This document shows positions 15,647 to 16,388 of a DNA stretch of 16,388 nt, in pieces; position 1 is the stretch's first letter, and the number at the start of each line of letters is the position of its first letter. Under the pieces are notes generated by a model, which was not told where the DNA came from, did no database searches, and saw only the letters and a program-made list of their open reading frames with translations. The DNA is from CAWINY01 sp963837635 (GTDB taxonomy: Bacteria > Acidobacteriota > Terriglobia > Terriglobales > Acidobacteriaceae): NCBI GenBank assembly GCA_963837635.1, contig CAWINY010000008.1, positions 1-16,388 of the forward strand, read 5' to 3'. The position numbers and the translations under genes were made by a program.

Positions 15647-16360
15647 ATGCGTGCGCCCTACGGGCTGAACATCCTCGACAACTGCATAGCCTGCCCGATG
15701 CGGGAAGAATATTTGTTTTGCCATCTGCCGGAAGCCGCGGTGCAGCGGCTGAATGAAATCAAATCCACCGCGGTTTATCCAAAATCCGCGATGCTGTTTA
15801 TCGAGGGACAGCAGCCGCGCGGAGTATTCGTACTCTGCGCGGGGAAAGCGAAGCTTTCGACGTCGTCGGCGGAGGGCAGAACCGTCATCACTAAAATCTC
15901 CGAGCCGGGAGATGTTCTTGGGCTCAGCGCCGCGATTTCCAATCGACCTTACGAAGTGACCGCCGAGATGATCGAGCCCGGACAGGCAAATTTCATAACC
16001 CGGGATGCCTTGCTGCACTTCTTGCGCGAACATGGAGTCGTGGCTCTGCGAGTGGCGGAGGAGTTAAGCCGCAATTACTACACAGCGTATGAAGCGATCC
16101 GCACGCTGGGACTTACCAACTCCCCGTCGGAGAGATTCGCAAAATTACTGCTGGGATGGTCCAATGCAGCGGGCAACGGGGATCCTCTGCAGGTGAAGCT
16201 GACGCTGACGCATGAGGAAATCGCAGAAATCATTGGCACGACGCGGGAAACCGTCAGCCGCCTGCTCTCGCAGTTTAAGAGGAAACAACTTGTGCAATTC
16301 AAGGGCGCAAATCTGATTATCCGCAACAAAGCCGCCCTGGAAGATATGGTCAACTCCTAA
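15647..16360 (+). CDS. CRP/FNR-family transcriptional regulator with N-terminal cysteine motif
   Basis: A 237-residue CRP/FNR-type regulator. Residues 1-30 carry C13, C16 and C25 (NCIACPMREEYLFC), resembling the cluster-binding Cys of FNR. A further Cys, C64, lies in the beta-roll. The effector domain (~30-125) includes EPGDVLGLSAAISNRPYEV, which lacks the Glu and Arg-Ser/Thr that bind cAMP in CRP, so cAMP is an unlikely ligand. After a dimerisation helix (~127-155), the winged helix-turn-helix (LTHEEIAEIIGTTRETVSRLLSQF, ~187-210) has recognition-helix residues R200, E201, S204 and R205. R-E-x-x-x-R matches CRP-type TGTGA recognition, and the Ser is FNR-like. ATG with GGAGAG 9 nt upstream, supported by the extended -10 promoter. 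A redox or oxygen sensor role is inferred. No Cys is seen where E. coli FNR has its fourth ligand. The 28 bases after its stop hold nothing recognisable. Confidence 0.88.
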   Translation: MRAPYGLNILDNCIACPMREEYLFCHLPEAAVQRLNEIKSTAVYPKSAMLFIEGQQPRGVFVLCAGKAKLSTSSAEGRTVITKISEPGDVLGLSAAISNRPYEVTAEMIEPGQANFITRDALLHFLREHGVVALRVAEELSRNYYTAYEAIRTLGLTNSPSERFAKLLLGWSNAAGNGDPLQVKLTLTHEEIAEIIGTTRETVSRLLSQFKRKQLVQFKGANLIIRNKAALEDMVNS

Positions 16361-16388
16361 CCGCCGGCATCCCGGTTCGTGCTTACGC

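Noticed and set aside
15647..16360. Classical cAMP receptor protein
   Set aside because: Despite TGTGA-type boxes, the phosphate-binding Glu and Arg-Ser/Thr are missing and an N-terminal Cys motif is present.

Overview
This window looks like a chromosomal segment of a bacterium with roughly 58-60% GC. It carries an almost complete set of ferredoxin-based anaerobic energy genes next to a CRP/FNR-family regulator. The gene style (a fused beta-gamma 2-oxoacid:ferredoxin oxidoreductase subunit, an acyl-CoA synthetase-GNAT fusion, an unusual Cys-bearing FNR-like regulator, and a palindromic intergenic repeat) suggests an Acidobacteriota-like organism. That is a family-level impression, not proof. 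No tRNA, rRNA, CRISPR array, transposase or phage gene was seen.

Layout: all genes except the last are on the minus strand, so the transcription units are read from right to left. (1) The plus-strand regulator gene is at 15647-16360. (2) Divergent from it, an OsmC-family gene (14941-15438) is followed by a long ADP-forming acyl-CoA synthetase-GNAT fusion gene (12110-14897), which ends at a good intrinsic terminator (12014-12063). (3) nifJ, pyruvate:ferredoxin oxidoreductase (8281-11883), is followed 39 bp later by a dihydroorotate dehydrogenase-like flavoprotein gene (7237-8241). (4) nfnA (6216-7109) and nfnB (4750-6154) encode an NfnAB/SudAB-type electron-bifurcating transhydrogenase. (5) A class I CoA-transferase gene (3181-4539) precedes a 2-oxoacid:ferredoxin oxidoreductase set: delta ferredoxin (2842-3120), alpha (1794-2858, TTG start) and fused beta-gamma (1-1566).

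Proposed combined role: NifJ and the second oxidoreductase oxidise pyruvate and other 2-oxoacids to acyl-CoA and reduced ferredoxin. The CoA-transferase and the ADP-forming synthetase can exchange or conserve the thioester energy. NfnAB links reduced ferredoxin and NADH to NADPH. The GNAT domain may acylate proteins in response to the acyl-CoA pool.

The most notable regulatory signal is a TGTGA-N6-TCAC palindrome in all four intergenic regions that precede transcription units: upstream of the regulator/osmC, nifJ, nfnA and the CoA-transferase operon. The regulator has an R-E-T-V-S-R recognition helix, which fits TGTGA half-sites, but it lacks the cAMP-binding residues and carries an N-terminal Cys cluster. 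The window may therefore hold a regulator together with most of its local regulon.

The second notable point is four single-base frame disruptions in three otherwise well-conserved genes: nfnB once, nifJ twice (mutually compensating) and the synthetase-GNAT gene once. They are either assembly or sequencing indels or recent inactivation. The sequence alone cannot decide, but the lack of other decay favours indel error.
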